DNA of 64,000 bases from NCBI RefSeq assembly GCF_014636295.1, contig NZ_BMEC01000003.1:424074-488073 (forward strand), in the 5' to 3' direction. Position 1 is the stretch's first letter, and the number at the start of each line of letters is the position of its first letter. The stretch is from Marivirga lumbricoides. GTDB lineage: Bacteria; Bacteroidota; Bacteroidia; Cytophagales; Cyclobacteriaceae. The notes under the pieces were generated by a model, which was not told where the DNA came from, made no database searches, and was given only the letters and a program-made list of their open reading frames with translations. Positions 1 through 8,029 of the stretch are shown piece after piece. A program made the position numbers and the translations under genes.

Positions 1-1680
1 TTAATCATAAACCCTCTTTCAGAGTATCCAATTCGATACGATTTGTATAAATATTTAGTCTCAGATTCGCTAAAATTTTATTCTAATGATCAAATAAAAT
101 CAACAGGTAGTATTAAAAGTATTTCAGTAGCAGTTGCACTTCGTGCATTGCCATCTGGTTCTGTTGCATTGTTCACGACCGAAAAAAGAGGGCATCGTGG
201 TGTTGAAGATTTAGGAGAAGAGCTAATAAGGCAAATAGATCAACATATTTTAGTAAATAATCCTATCAATTATGCTGAAGGTGAATATGTCCAAAAATTA
301 AGAGAATATTTTTCTGAAGTCTTTGGTCAAGACTACCTGATAACTAGGCTAGTCACCAAAGGAGCGGTTTTTCATCATGGAGACTTACCACAAGATATAC
401 GGGAAGTAATTGAAGATGCTTTAAGAAAGGAAAAGATTCGATTAGTAATATGCAACACAACATTAGCCGAAGGTGTCAACCTACCAATTAGAACAATGAT
501 TTTACACAGCACGCAACGGATGGGGTCAAATAAAAGACCAGTTTCAATGTCTGTAAGGAGCTTGAAAAATCTTGTTGGAAGGGCTGGTAGAGCAGGTAAA
601 GAGACTAAAGGGCTAATCATTGTGCCACATGCAAGAGATCAAGATATTGTTAAAAAGTTAATCAATGAGGAAGGTGTGGAACAAGTAAATGGGATGCTTT
701 ATAACCTCATTAGTGAAATAACAGAAGTTTTGAAAGAGAAAGGAATAGAACTATCGAATGAATTACTAGATAATCAAAATGAAGAATTCCTCATATGGCT
801 AGATTCTATTGATATATCACTTATAGACTTATTGTCTGAAGACATTCAGCCAGAAGAGCTTACACAAGTAGTAAGTAGTATGCTCTCAAACACATTAAGC
901 CATCATCAAGCCTCTAATGATGAAAAGCAAACTCAAGAAGCTATATTCCAATTACGTGCAGAAAAAATTAGAGACTTCATAGAGGATGGAACGTTTGCTG
1001 AGGTTCGCAAATCTGGCTCTTCACTTAGAAGTTTCCAATCACTTTCTGAAATTTTTGATTTCGATGACGATATATGGAATAAAGATTTCGATTCACCTTT
1101 AAACGAGGATTGGTTAAAGTACTTGATAATAGATGGTCTTTTAACTTCAAACGAATTTCAAAGCGCCCTGAATCAGTTTAATTCTTGGACAATGAAAGAA
1201 GGAAATGAATTATCCAATGCTGATATTCTCACTACCATGCAACTTTGGATGAAAGGTGAATGGTATAGTGAGATAGCTGAAAAATTGAATACAGAAGTTT
1301 ATAAAGTATTACGTCTGATCAATGGTTTATTGGCTTATAACTTACAAACTCTTGCTTCCTCGGTTATTCGAATAAAGCTAGCCAAAAACAAGGATTACGA
1401 ACCAAACCTTATAATTTTCAATTGGCCACTCTTTCTTCAATATGGTGTTGATTCGGAATCCAAATTAATTTTATATCAACTCGGATTAACCGATAGAGTA
1501 TCCGTACTTCATTTTAATGAAACTTTACAAAAATTAGATTTTGATTTTAGCAACGAAAACAATTTAGTAACAGAAATTCTTGAAAAAGAGGAGGTTATTA
1601 TGGTTGATTTATTAGATAATACGCCAGAAATTGCCTTAGAAAAAATCAATGCGTTTCTACAATTATTAAAATTTAGATAA
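1..1680 (+). CDS. DEAD/DEAH-box helicase, Ski2-like, C-terminal part (5' end outside window)
   Basis: The reading frame is open from base 1, so the TTG at 43 is not a real start and the gene begins left of the window. The visible part holds the second RecA-like domain of a superfamily 2 helicase. A GAVFHHGDLP stretch (motif IV/V region) is followed by NTTLAEGVNLPIRT (motif V) and NLVGRAGRAGK (motif VI arginine finger), the layout of Ski2/Hel308/Brr2 helicases. The roughly 350 residues after that are helical and unassigned. The N-terminal domain with Walker A and the DEAD/DEAH box is not visible. Solitary Ski2-like helicases in accessory regions are often anti-phage genes; HamB of Hachiman is one such case, but the partner gene would lie outside the window, so this is only a possibility. 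The helicase call is firm; the biological role is not. Confidence 0.85.
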   Translation, partial: LIINPLSEYPIRYDLYKYLVSDSLKFYSNDQIKSTGSIKSISVAVALRALPSGSVALFTTEKRGHRGVEDLGEELIRQIDQHILVNNPINYAEGEYVQKLREYFSEVFGQDYLITRLVTKGAVFHHGDLPQDIREVIEDALRKEKIRLVICNTTLAEGVNLPIRTMILHSTQRMGSNKRPVSMSVRSLKNLVGRAGRAGKETKGLIIVPHARDQDIVKKLINEEGVEQVNGMLYNLISEITEVLKEKGIELSNELLDNQNEEFLIWLDSIDISLIDLLSEDIQPEELTQVVSSMLSNTLSHHQASNDEKQTQEAIFQLRAEKIRDFIEDGTFAEVRKSGSSLRSFQSLSEIFDFDDDIWNKDFDSPLNEDWLKYLIIDGLLTSNEFQSALNQFNSWTMKEGNELSNADILTTMQLWMKGEWYSEIAEKLNTEVYKVLRLINGLLAYNLQTLASSVIRIKLAKNKDYEPNLIIFNWPLFLQYGVDSESKLILYQLGLTDRVSVLHFNETLQKLDFDFSNENNLVTEILEKEEVIMVDLLDNTPEIALEKINAFLQLLKFR

Positions 1681-1689
1681 TTAAAAACG

Positions 1690-1761
1690 TTGCACAACAA
1701 AAGCTGTTATGAAAAGCCATAAGAAAGCAGCTAACCATAAATGGTAGGTTTGTTGTATCAA
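1690..1761. repeat. nested inverted repeats downstream of the helicase gene
   Basis: An outer imperfect inverted repeat (TTGCACAACAAA at 1690-1701 against TTTGTTGTATCAA at 1749-1761) encloses two further hairpins: AGCTGTTATG paired with CATAAGAAAGCAGCT, and ACCATAAATGGT. The single strand could fold into a three-way junction. It begins 10 nt after the helicase stop. It may be a terminator-like structure or a recombination or transposon relic. The rest of the 1681-2009 gap shows no convincing reading frame. Confidence 0.5.
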
Positions 1762-2009
1762 TTTACGATATTTAATTCAAATCGCTACCGTCATTGTTGA
1801 AACTGTTGATTGTGGTTAAGTTTTGGGTAGTAGCCGGAAATAACCAATACTTACACTGTTAACGGTTTTGCGCTCTTTCTATGAAATTATAAGGCCATGC
1901 TGCTATTTGCGATAAAAGCGGTGCTTTTTCGTATTTCCGTGTAAATCCCTTCCTTTACCCCACAACCACACTTCCATCAACTCTCCAGCAAAAATGCTTA
2001 GCTTTAAGT

Positions 2010-3602
2010 GTGAAAAGAACATCCAATATCGGCCTTATCGTCTTTCTGTGGCTTATTCTTACAGCCATTAATATCAATAAGGCGTTTCATATGGATGATG
2101 CTTTTCATTTAGAAGCTGCCCGATGGATTATGGAAAATCCCACCCAACCTATGATGGCCAAAATTAATTGGGGAGATTTTGCCGCACTTATCTATGAAGA
2201 AAATCAACCGCCTCTTTTGTTTTACTGCATCGCTCTTTTTATGTCATTTTTTGGAGCAGACGAAGTTTTTCTCCATCTTTTAACTGCTATTTTCTGCTTT
2301 TTGGCATTATATTATTTCCATCGAATAGCACTAATGCTTCATGTGGCAAAACCCAAAATGCTTCTTGTACTTTTCGCTTTTAACCCTGCATTGGTAGTCA
2401 ACCAGAACCTGATGACGGATGTGCCCATTCTGGCTATAGCCCTAAGTGTGATTTATTTTCTGCTAAAAGGAAAGGCAACTAATCAGTCGCGTTACTATGT
2501 GTTGGCTGCCATCAGCCTCAGCATAGGCTTGCTCATTAAATATACTTTGCTGCCTTTGGTAGTGGTGATATTTGTCGCCATCCTGCTATCAGGACACTAT
2601 AAAAGATTATTTGTGTTATTAATCCCTGCACTGATACTGCTTGCCTGGTCGCTCTGGAATATTTCCGCATTTGGTGAAGCACACCTGGCTGGCAGAGGAA
2701 GTGCAGGAGTTACATGGTACAAAATCAAAGGCTTTATGGGAACGCTTGGATCCATGGCAACTTTCGTGATTGTATTCTTTTATGCTAATTGGCCAGGAAA
2801 AATCAACCAATATATCATTTATGGCTTCTTTTCATTGTTTGTATTGGCTGTTCCATTTGTCTATACAGGCTTACTACCAGAAGCAAAGTTTAGTGCGCTG
2901 CTAAACTATACTTTTATGGCAATAGGTTTTACCTTGTCAGTTTTGGTGCTTAAGCAAATAGCTGAACGGGTGATGAAAGAGAAATTTTATTATTTCCAAT
3001 CCCGGGAATTTTTCATTGCGCTTTCCCTGCTGGGGATGACAGCTTTTATCTTGTTATTTGCCCCGGTTCATGCCACAAGGCATATTCTACTGCTTATTCC
3101 TTTTCTTATTTTATTGGGGCATACATATTTCGCTAAGGCTACTAATGCCATTAACAGGTTGATCGTTGTAGTTACTATAGTCTTAGGGTTGTTGCTGGGC
3201 ATTTCAGATTGGGTGTACGCTGATTTTTACAGAAATGCATCGGAAGAGATTGCCATTCCTCAACATCACAGTCAAACTATATGGTCGGTTGGGCACTGGG
3301 GTTGGCAATGGTATTCACTTGAAAAGGGTTGGCAACTTTATGACACAAATAATGAAGCAAGTATCAAAAAGGGTGATTTTATCCTTATACCCAAAAACAT
3401 CTCAAAGCAGCATATTAACCCGGCTTTGCGATTGGATACATTAAACTATTACACGGAAGAGCCTAATTTACTCACCTTCTTTTCGGGTAAGCATTTCGCA
3501 AGTATGTACAATACTTTTGCAGATAAACCCGCCTGGAATTTATCTATGCAACCCATTGATACTGTATTTGTGTGTAGGGTGAGGGAGAAGCTTGTTAAGT
3601 AA
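2010..3602 (+). CDS. GT39/ArnT-like membrane glycosyltransferase
   Basis: Polytopic membrane protein of 530 aa with about ten to twelve hydrophobic segments. It resembles the PMT/ArnT (GT39, GT-C fold) glycosyltransferases, which move a sugar from a polyprenyl phosphate donor to a protein or lipid on the outer face of the inner membrane. The first extracytoplasmic loop carries HMDDAFHLE (Asp29-Asp30), the position of the catalytic acidic residue in this fold. A second acidic motif NLMTDVPI sits near residue 135, and the C-terminal third is a soluble periplasmic part. The start is GTG at 2010; the ATG at 1994 is out of frame. The gene stands alone, with no partner flippase or polyprenyl-sugar synthase nearby, so the substrate cannot be inferred. 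Confidence 0.75.
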   Translation: MKRTSNIGLIVFLWLILTAININKAFHMDDAFHLEAARWIMENPTQPMMAKINWGDFAALIYEENQPPLLFYCIALFMSFFGADEVFLHLLTAIFCFLALYYFHRIALMLHVAKPKMLLVLFAFNPALVVNQNLMTDVPILAIALSVIYFLLKGKATNQSRYYVLAAISLSIGLLIKYTLLPLVVVIFVAILLSGHYKRLFVLLIPALILLAWSLWNISAFGEAHLAGRGSAGVTWYKIKGFMGTLGSMATFVIVFFYANWPGKINQYIIYGFFSLFVLAVPFVYTGLLPEAKFSALLNYTFMAIGFTLSVLVLKQIAERVMKEKFYYFQSREFFIALSLLGMTAFILLFAPVHATRHILLLIPFLILLGHTYFAKATNAINRLIVVVTIVLGLLLGISDWVYADFYRNASEEIAIPQHHSQTIWSVGHWGWQWYSLEKGWQLYDTNNEASIKKGDFILIPKNISKQHINPALRLDTLNYYTEEPNLLTFFSGKHFASMYNTFADKPAWNLSMQPIDTVFVCRVREKLVK

Positions 3603-3683
3603 ATTTAAGTTTAAGAATTGAGATAAACATAGGTTCAAAAACATTTAACAAAAATAATGTAATTTTGTAAAAAGCATTTAATT

Positions 3684-3926
3684 ATGGATAAGGTAGAGCT
3701 AAAAAAGAATTTCCATACGCTGATTGATAGTATTGAAAACGAAAGTTTACTTCAAAATTTTTATGATTTAATCAGGTCAAAAGCAGATTCAAAAAATGGA
3801 CAAACTTGGGGAAGGTTAAATAGAAATGAACAAGAAGAATTATTAATTGCTTTTGAGGAAAGTGAAAATTCACAGAATCTGATTGATAATGAAACAATGA
3901 AAAAAAAGCATAGTAAATGGCTTTGA
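3684..3926 (+). CDS. small antitoxin-like protein of a type II toxin-antitoxin pair
   Basis: An 80-aa acidic, helical protein whose stop codon overlaps the start of a RelE/ParE-like toxin frame by 4 nt. That arrangement, with a short antitoxin directly upstream, is typical of type II modules. No DNA-binding fold is obvious; the size and Glu/Asn-rich C-terminal half fit addiction-module antitoxins that wrap around the toxin. It would neutralise the toxin and may repress its own promoter. The toxin partner is frameshifted, so the antitoxin may now be a leftover. The assignment rests mainly on gene order. Confidence 0.6.
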   Translation: MDKVELKKNFHTLIDSIENESLLQNFYDLIRSKADSKNGQTWGRLNRNEQEELLIAFEESENSQNLIDNETMKKKHSKWL

Positions 3927-4212
3927 GTATCAACTGGACGAAAAGAGCAGATAAAAAATTTGATAAGATACTTGAGTATTTACTGTTAGAATGGGGAGAG
4001 AGCGTAACAAAGAATTTTGTTAAAAAACCTATGACTTTTTAGATGTGCTATCGGAGTTTCCTGAGATTGAAACCGTTGAAAATGTAGAAAAGGATATCAG
4101 AGGATTTACTCTTTTAAAACAGGTTAATATATTTTATAGAATCAAAGGGGATACGGTTATATTGTTAGATTTTTTTGATAATAGAAAACGTCCTTCAAAG
4201 AAAAGATTTTAG
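3923..4212 (+). pseudogene. RelE/ParE-family toxin, frameshifted in an A6 run
   Basis: Starting at TTG 3923, the frame reads SINWTKRADKKFDKILEYLL and runs to a stop at 4040-4042. A second frame continues DFLDVLSEFPEIETVE and ends RGFTLLKQ...YRIKGDTVILLDFFDNRKRPSKK at 4212, the typical C-terminal half of a RelE/ParE toxin (ribosome-dependent mRNase or gyrase inhibitor). The two halves join if one A is added to the run of six A at 4022-4027. So this is one toxin gene with a -1 nt change in a homopolymer: an inactivating mutation, a slippage-controlled gene, or a sequencing error. There is no ATG; TTG overlaps the antitoxin stop. Confidence 0.8.
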
Positions 4213-4439
4213 GTAATTCAAGTCAATTACCTCACTCTCTTTTTCCCATTAATAGATAATTGTTAAGGTTCTGCCCAACATTACTTGTAAGTCGAAAATC
4301 TTCTCAACTTTTCAATTCCACACTCTATAAATCACAAAGATTGTCGCATTCAGCACCCTATATTGACAAATTTACACAAGCTTTAACTGCTAAAAGAAAT
4401 TTACTTTTGAATCATATTTTAACCTTAATTATTGAGATG

Positions 4440-4892
4440 ATGAAAACTGTATTTGATAAAGCAATAAGAGAAGGTCTGGTTCATAGAATTAATCTTTTAG
4501 AGGAAGATAGTAAAGCCCACTGGGGTAAAATGAATTTGTACCAAATGCTCGCACACAATACTTACTGGAACGGCTGGATTTTAGGAAAAGGAAACCCTTC
4601 TTATTATCAAACCTTTTTTGGTAGAATATTTGGGAAACTAGCGCTAAGAAAAATGATTAAAGATGAAAAACCTTTTGATAAAAATATCCCCACCTCTGAT
4701 CAGTTTAAAGCAAAAGAATTAAACGGAGATGTAGAAGAGGAAAAAGCAAAATGGGTTTCATTAATGGAAGATTATATAAATTTTAGTAATCCTCAATTCA
4801 TCCATGATTTTTTCGGTAATATGACTAAAGAGCAGATAGGAGTGCTAGTGTACAAACATACTGACCATCATTTAAGACAGTTTGGAGTATAA
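4440..4892 (+). CDS. DUF1569 / DinB-like family protein
   Basis: About 150 aa from ATG 4440 (an ATG at 4437 is equally possible). The open frame reaches back to 4260, but that extension is low-complexity and starts at TTG, so it is rejected. The protein has the DUF1569 pattern of the DinB/YfiT-like four-helix bundle: an early HRINLLEEDSKAHWGKMNLYQMLAHN with a candidate metal-site His, and the C-terminal signature YKHTDHHLRQFGV, whose His residues would complete a metal site. Family members are small cytosolic putative metalloenzymes or thiol transferases of unknown substrate. It has no operon partner; the 227 nt between the toxin remnant and this gene contain nothing recognisable. Confidence 0.75.
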   Translation: MKTVFDKAIREGLVHRINLLEEDSKAHWGKMNLYQMLAHNTYWNGWILGKGNPSYYQTFFGRIFGKLALRKMIKDEKPFDKNIPTSDQFKAKELNGDVEEEKAKWVSLMEDYINFSNPQFIHDFFGNMTKEQIGVLVYKHTDHHLRQFGV

Positions 4893-4920
4893 AAACACAC
4901 AACTATCTTCTTAGGGATGT

Positions 4921-4979
4921 TTTTCATCAACAAGTCATAGGATTTGGAAAAGAAATGAACTAGGTTGAGGTCAGATGGG
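4921..4979. repeat. diverged intergenic repeat, copy 1
   Basis: This stretch aligns with 5559-5616 over about 58 nt: TTTTCATCAACAAGTCATA against TTCTTATCAACAATTGATA, then GGAAAAGAAATGAACTAGG against GGAGAAGAAAGGAATAAGT, then a shared TCAGATG. The two copies flank the TonB-C gene. Read on the minus strand, they encode similar peptides (SDLNLVHFFSKSYDLL and SDLKLIPFFSKHYQLL). Confidence 0.6.
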
Positions 4980-5048
4980 TAAAATTTTGGAAATCTCCCC
5001 TCTAAAATATGCGATAAGCTCCGATAGCAATCTAAGTTTTCTACTAAA

Positions 5049-5534
5049 ATGAAATGTATCGTTTTTCTACTTCTTCTTTCAACCGTTTTTGAATTCACTT
5101 CCTACAGTCAGGAAATTGATTCAGTAACATTTTATTATGAATTTGCAGATATACCTGCCGAGCCGATTGGAGGTAGAGAAGCAATTTATGAGTGGATTGG
5201 AGCAAATATGAATTATGAATTAATTAAATCTGCCGACACGATAAATTGTGAAAGTTTAAAAGATGGTCGAGTTTTTATATTTTATATTATTACCGTGCAA
5301 GGAGATATAATTCAGCCAGAAATTATAAAGGGTTTAGGAGACCCTTATGATTCAGAAGCACTAAGGTTAATATCTGAAATGCCAATAAAATGGACTGTTG
5401 CAATAAAGGATGGTGAAAAAGTTCCAATGCGAAACGTAACCGTTATCAGGTTTTGCTCAGACGGAAAAAATGCAGGTGTAAGGGATATTGTAAAATCTAA
5501 AAAGACAAGAAAGCTTAAAGGAAAGAATAACTAA
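5049..5534 (+). CDS. exported protein with TonB C-terminal-like domain
   Basis: 161 aa starting MKCIVFLLLLSTVFEFTSYSQE, a clear Sec signal peptide ending near residue 20. The mature part has the TonB-C (energy transducer) pattern: PIGGREAIYEWIGANMNY near residue 38, then GRVFIFYIITVQGDI, EIIKGLGDPYDSEALRLI, and a final VPMRNVTVIRF strand. There is no N-terminal membrane anchor or proline-rich spanner as in true TonB, so this is one of the free-standing periplasmic TonB-C-like proteins common in Bacteroidota, usually of unknown role. It is flanked by two copies of a diverged 58-nt repeat. Confidence 0.75.
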   Translation: MKCIVFLLLLSTVFEFTSYSQEIDSVTFYYEFADIPAEPIGGREAIYEWIGANMNYELIKSADTINCESLKDGRVFIFYIITVQGDIIQPEIIKGLGDPYDSEALRLISEMPIKWTVAIKDGEKVPMRNVTVIRFCSDGKNAGVRDIVKSKKTRKLKGKNN

Positions 5535-5558
5535 ATTACAGATGTTATTACCTTCTTA

Positions 5559-5616
5559 TTCTTATCAACAATTGATAATGTTTGGAGAAGAAAGGAATAA
5601 GTTTGAGATCAGATGA
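5559..5616. repeat. diverged intergenic repeat, copy 2
   Basis: Partner of 4921-4979. Its last bases (TCAGATG) run into the MepB start codon at 5613, so this copy forms the mepB leader, while copy 1 lies in the leader of the TonB-C gene. A segmental duplication or a small cassette-like element would explain this. Confidence 0.6.
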
Positions 5617-6092
5617 ATGACACTTTAAAAACTCTCGATAAGCTTGGCTTAGTAGTCTCAGACTTTACAACTGAAAAGGAAAGTAAAGAATATGCAGCCT
5701 GCAGATTTAAACTCAATGGACTAAATATTATATACAGAGATGCTAAAACCACTCCTAAAAAAGGCGGGCAATTTGTTACGTTCTGGAAAAGAAGTGAGGA
5801 AGGGCCAATAGCACCATTTCACGAAAATGATTCTTTTGATTTTTTTGTGGTGAATGTTTCTTCAGAGGGTAAATCAGGGCAATTCGTTTTTCCCAAAGCT
5901 ATATTGGTTCAAAAGGGGATCATCTCTACGGAGGAAAAGGAAGGGAAAAGGGCTTTCAGAGTATACCCTGCTTGGGACCAAGCACACAACAAACAGGCAA
6001 AGCTGTCTCAGCAGTGGCAGCTTAACTATTTTTATGAAGTGGAGCCAAATCTTGATCAGCAAAAGGCAGCTAAATTATATAATATCAAATAA
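5613..6092 (+). CDS. mepB: MepB family protein
   Basis: 159 aa matching the MepB family (first named in the Staphylococcus mepRAB multidrug operon, molecular function unknown). Seen here: CRFKLNGLNIIYRDAKTTPKKGGQFVTFWKR in the N-terminal half, GPIAPFHENDSFDFFVV in the middle and GKRAFRVYPAWD...AKLSQQWQLNYF at the end, all in the order and spacing of the family and at full length. No MATE transporter or MarR gene is adjacent, unlike in Staphylococcus. Predicted soluble, cytoplasmic. The start at 5613 lies directly in the repeat copy. Confidence 0.85.
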   Translation: MNDTLKTLDKLGLVVSDFTTEKESKEYAACRFKLNGLNIIYRDAKTTPKKGGQFVTFWKRSEEGPIAPFHENDSFDFFVVNVSSEGKSGQFVFPKAILVQKGIISTEEKEGKRAFRVYPAWDQAHNKQAKLSQQWQLNYFYEVEPNLDQQKAAKLYNIK

Positions 6093-6113
6093 AGCTTAAT
6101 GGTTGTTTACCTT

Positions 6114-6184
6114 CACCCTTCGATTGCCCCGAAGGGGTGCCGATGGCGCATCGAGGATGTGTGAAATCTGCATTTGAAATGCAG
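6114..6184. repeat. two intergenic hairpins after mepB
   Basis: CACCCTTCG (6114-6122) pairs with CGAAGGGGTG (6130-6139), and CTGCATTT (6168-6175) pairs with AAATGCAG (6177-6184). They lie between the convergent mepB and regulator genes and could act as a bidirectional terminator, although no T-run follows directly. Confidence 0.5.
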
Positions 6185-6268
6185 TATTAAAAAGTCCGTA
6201 TCCATAATTTGAGTTTTTTAATAACATCCTTAATAAAGCGCTCAATATTTTACCTTTTTAAATCCCCT

Positions 6269-7762
6269 TCACTCTCCCTGCAATAGTTTCAAAGCCTTTT
6301 TCATACTTTCTTCCTTCTGCCTTTTTTCATAAATAGTGGCAGGAGCAGCACGCTCAGCGCAATCGCGCAGTGAACAAAGCTCGCAGGTTTCATTCACCAG
6401 CCTGATAGGAATAGCCGGGTCATTCCAGAATTTTACGCGCTTTTTTAAACCCGGTGTAATAAGCAAGCCGATAGAGACACTGCTTTGGTCAAATCCTGCT
6501 TCATTCTCTGCACCAGGTTTGGCAAAAGTCCAGATGAGGTATTCATTTTCTGAATCGACATATTTACTGCGCTGGGCTTTACACAGAATGCCGGAACTAC
6601 CCTGTTCCTGCATGGCTTTCATATCTTTCAGTAAGTCAATGGAGATCCAGCGCCTGCAATAATGCTGATCCTGTGCTGTACCATGCGGGTTGTGCAAACC
6701 TGACAAGTGCATTTCTTTGGTGAGTTTATAACGGTTTTCATCCACAGCATTAAAACGTAAGAAAAACAATTCCCTGATGCCAAATTCCTTCGGTAAAAGA
6801 TTTGTAAATCGATGGAAGAGATTTTCAGGAGAACACCTGTAAGAAGCTAGTAAATGGAGCAAAAACTGCGCATCAAATTTATCTTGTTTCAAAAACTGGC
6901 TCATTTGTGGTATTAGCTGCTCTTTAGGAATGGCCAACGAGCAGGAAAAATAAGATGCTTTATAATTATTCAGTACTTCTTCAAAGGAATTGACATCCAG
7001 CCAGGCAGTGGTTTTAGGCCTCGGATTCAGCTTCAAATAAGCATAAGCAAGTTCCTGCCCTAGCACAAATGCTTTCTGTCCTTCATTTAAGTTGGCATTC
7101 AGAAGTAGTTGAGGAGGATTTCCCTTTAGATAAACGGAGCGCATAGAACTCAACTCTTGCTGGTTTTGTAGCACATCATCCAAAATTTTATATTGATATA
7201 CTTCTGAAAGTATGTGCTGTAGGCTAAGTAGCTCGTAAGGAAAATCTGCATCTTGTAAATATTCTTTTCTGAAAGCATCTACTGCTTTTTCAAGTTCCGG
7301 AAAATAGTTGTCATACATTTCCTGGTAGGAGCGGAGCATGTTAAAGTAAAGATTCTCCACCCTCATCCCATAATTTCTACTGATTTCAATGATGGTACTG
7401 AGGAACGCCCCTAACTTATCGGGTGCATTAGACAGTAGTTCCAGTAGAGTAGCGGGTTCAAGGCCGAAAAGCTCCAGCGGCAGCTCTGTCAGCAGGTTAG
7501 ATTTTAATAATTCACTTACAGGAGCCAGGTTTTTACTCAGCTGAAGAGAGATAAGCCAGTCATATTGCACCCCTAATGCTTCTGCCAATATTCCTATCTT
7601 CTCTGCTTTAGGGTATTTCTTACCTTTTTCTATTTCGTTAAGATAAGAAGCAGATAGCCCGCTGATTTCTGCCAATTGTGAAAAAGACATTTTCTTTTCC
7701 TGTCGCAACTGCCTTACTTTCAATCCGAATATAAGGCGAACATTATCTTCTGATACTGACAT
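6269..7762 (-). CDS. ScfR/RamB-type XRE regulator of the glyoxylate shunt
   Basis: 497 aa, the normal length of the short-chain fatty-acyl-CoA regulators (ScfR: RamB, PrpR, MccR). An XRE helix-turn-helix occupies about residues 10-65 (VRQLRQEKKMSFSQLAEISG, then SASYLNEIEKGKKYP). A long central region resembles the IrrE/DUF955-like and ligand-binding part of the family. The C-terminus carries the diagnostic cysteine group CELCSLRDC near residue 460. Known members bind an acyl-CoA and control isocitrate lyase, malate synthase or methylcitrate genes. Here the gene is divergent from exactly malate synthase and isocitrate lyase, with palindromic sites in the shared region, so control of that operon is a strong inference. 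Confidence 0.9.
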   Translation of the reverse strand: MSVSEDNVRLIFGLKVRQLRQEKKMSFSQLAEISGLSASYLNEIEKGKKYPKAEKIGILAEALGVQYDWLISLQLSKNLAPVSELLKSNLLTELPLELFGLEPATLLELLSNAPDKLGAFLSTIIEISRNYGMRVENLYFNMLRSYQEMYDNYFPELEKAVDAFRKEYLQDADFPYELLSLQHILSEVYQYKILDDVLQNQQELSSMRSVYLKGNPPQLLLNANLNEGQKAFVLGQELAYAYLKLNPRPKTTAWLDVNSFEEVLNNYKASYFSCSLAIPKEQLIPQMSQFLKQDKFDAQFLLHLLASYRCSPENLFHRFTNLLPKEFGIRELFFLRFNAVDENRYKLTKEMHLSGLHNPHGTAQDQHYCRRWISIDLLKDMKAMQEQGSSGILCKAQRSKYVDSENEYLIWTFAKPGAENEAGFDQSSVSIGLLITPGLKKRVKFWNDPAIPIRLVNETCELCSLRDCAERAAPATIYEKRQKEESMKKALKLLQGE

Positions 7763-7801
7763 ATTTTATATTTCTACTGTGTTTTTTGTTGACTCGCTTT
7801 A

Positions 7802-7881
7802 GGCCAAGGTTCGTGTCTCACGAAGGCCAAGGTTCGTGTCTCACGAACCTTTTTTATGTCCTGTTTCTTGTCTCACAAACC
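7802..7881. repeat. tandem palindromic repeats (AAGGTTCGTG-TCT-CACGAACCTT type)
   Basis: Two head-to-tail copies of GGCCAAGGTTCGTGTCTCACGAA (7802-7824, 7825 onward) are followed by a degenerate third (7863-7881, TTGTCTCACAAACC). The second forms a perfect 10-bp stem with a 3-nt loop and a T-run after it. A related copy lies at 20565-20587, so this is a dispersed intergenic palindrome family. It is distinct from the ScfR-like half-sites further downstream. Confidence 0.75.
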
Positions 7882-7987
7882 AGAATTTTTAAAAAAAGAT
7901 ATACATTTTGTATTCATTCCTGAAGCGAACAAAATAATTTCAATTTTTTTTCGAAAGCTTTTCTTTATCAGGTGCTTACCCAATCCA

Positions 7988-8004
7988 TTCGCTAATATAG
8001 CGAA
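7988..8004. promoter_or_regulatory. palindromic operator TTCGCT-N5-AGCGAA
   Basis: Perfect inverted repeat of TTCGCT and AGCGAA in the shared region between the ScfR-type gene and malate synthase. The same half-site recurs at 7924-7929, 8016-8021, 8024-8029 and 8042-8047, so the intergenic region contains six half-sites. The probable ligand is the adjacent ScfR-type protein. Confidence 0.75.
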
Positions 8005-8015
8005 TAAATCTGTAT

Positions 8016-8029
8016 AGCGAATATTCGCT
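8016..8029. promoter_or_regulatory. palindromic operator AGCGAATATTCGCT overlapping the aceB promoter
   Basis: A 14-bp perfect palindrome built from the same half-sites as 7988-8004 but with inverted order. It abuts the -33 element of the malate synthase promoter, so a bound protein could either block or recruit sigma factor. Confidence 0.75.

Noticed and set aside
1690-1761. Integron attC site
   Set aside because: The outer arms do not match RYYYAAC/GTTRRRY and no integrase or further cassettes are visible.
4260-4437. N-terminal extension of the DUF1569 gene
   Set aside because: It starts with TTG, is compositionally unlike the family and is longer than usual members; the ATG at 4437/4440 fits the family start.
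4868-5098. Minus-strand 76-codon frame covering repeat copy 1
   Set aside because: It overlaps two plus-strand genes and copy 2 of the repeat is not an open frame for that length; kept only as a repeat observation.
7825-7851. GGTTCG-containing palindrome taken as a T-arm of a tRNA
   Set aside because: No anticodon stem, acceptor stem or CCA fits around it; it is a simple palindromic repeat.
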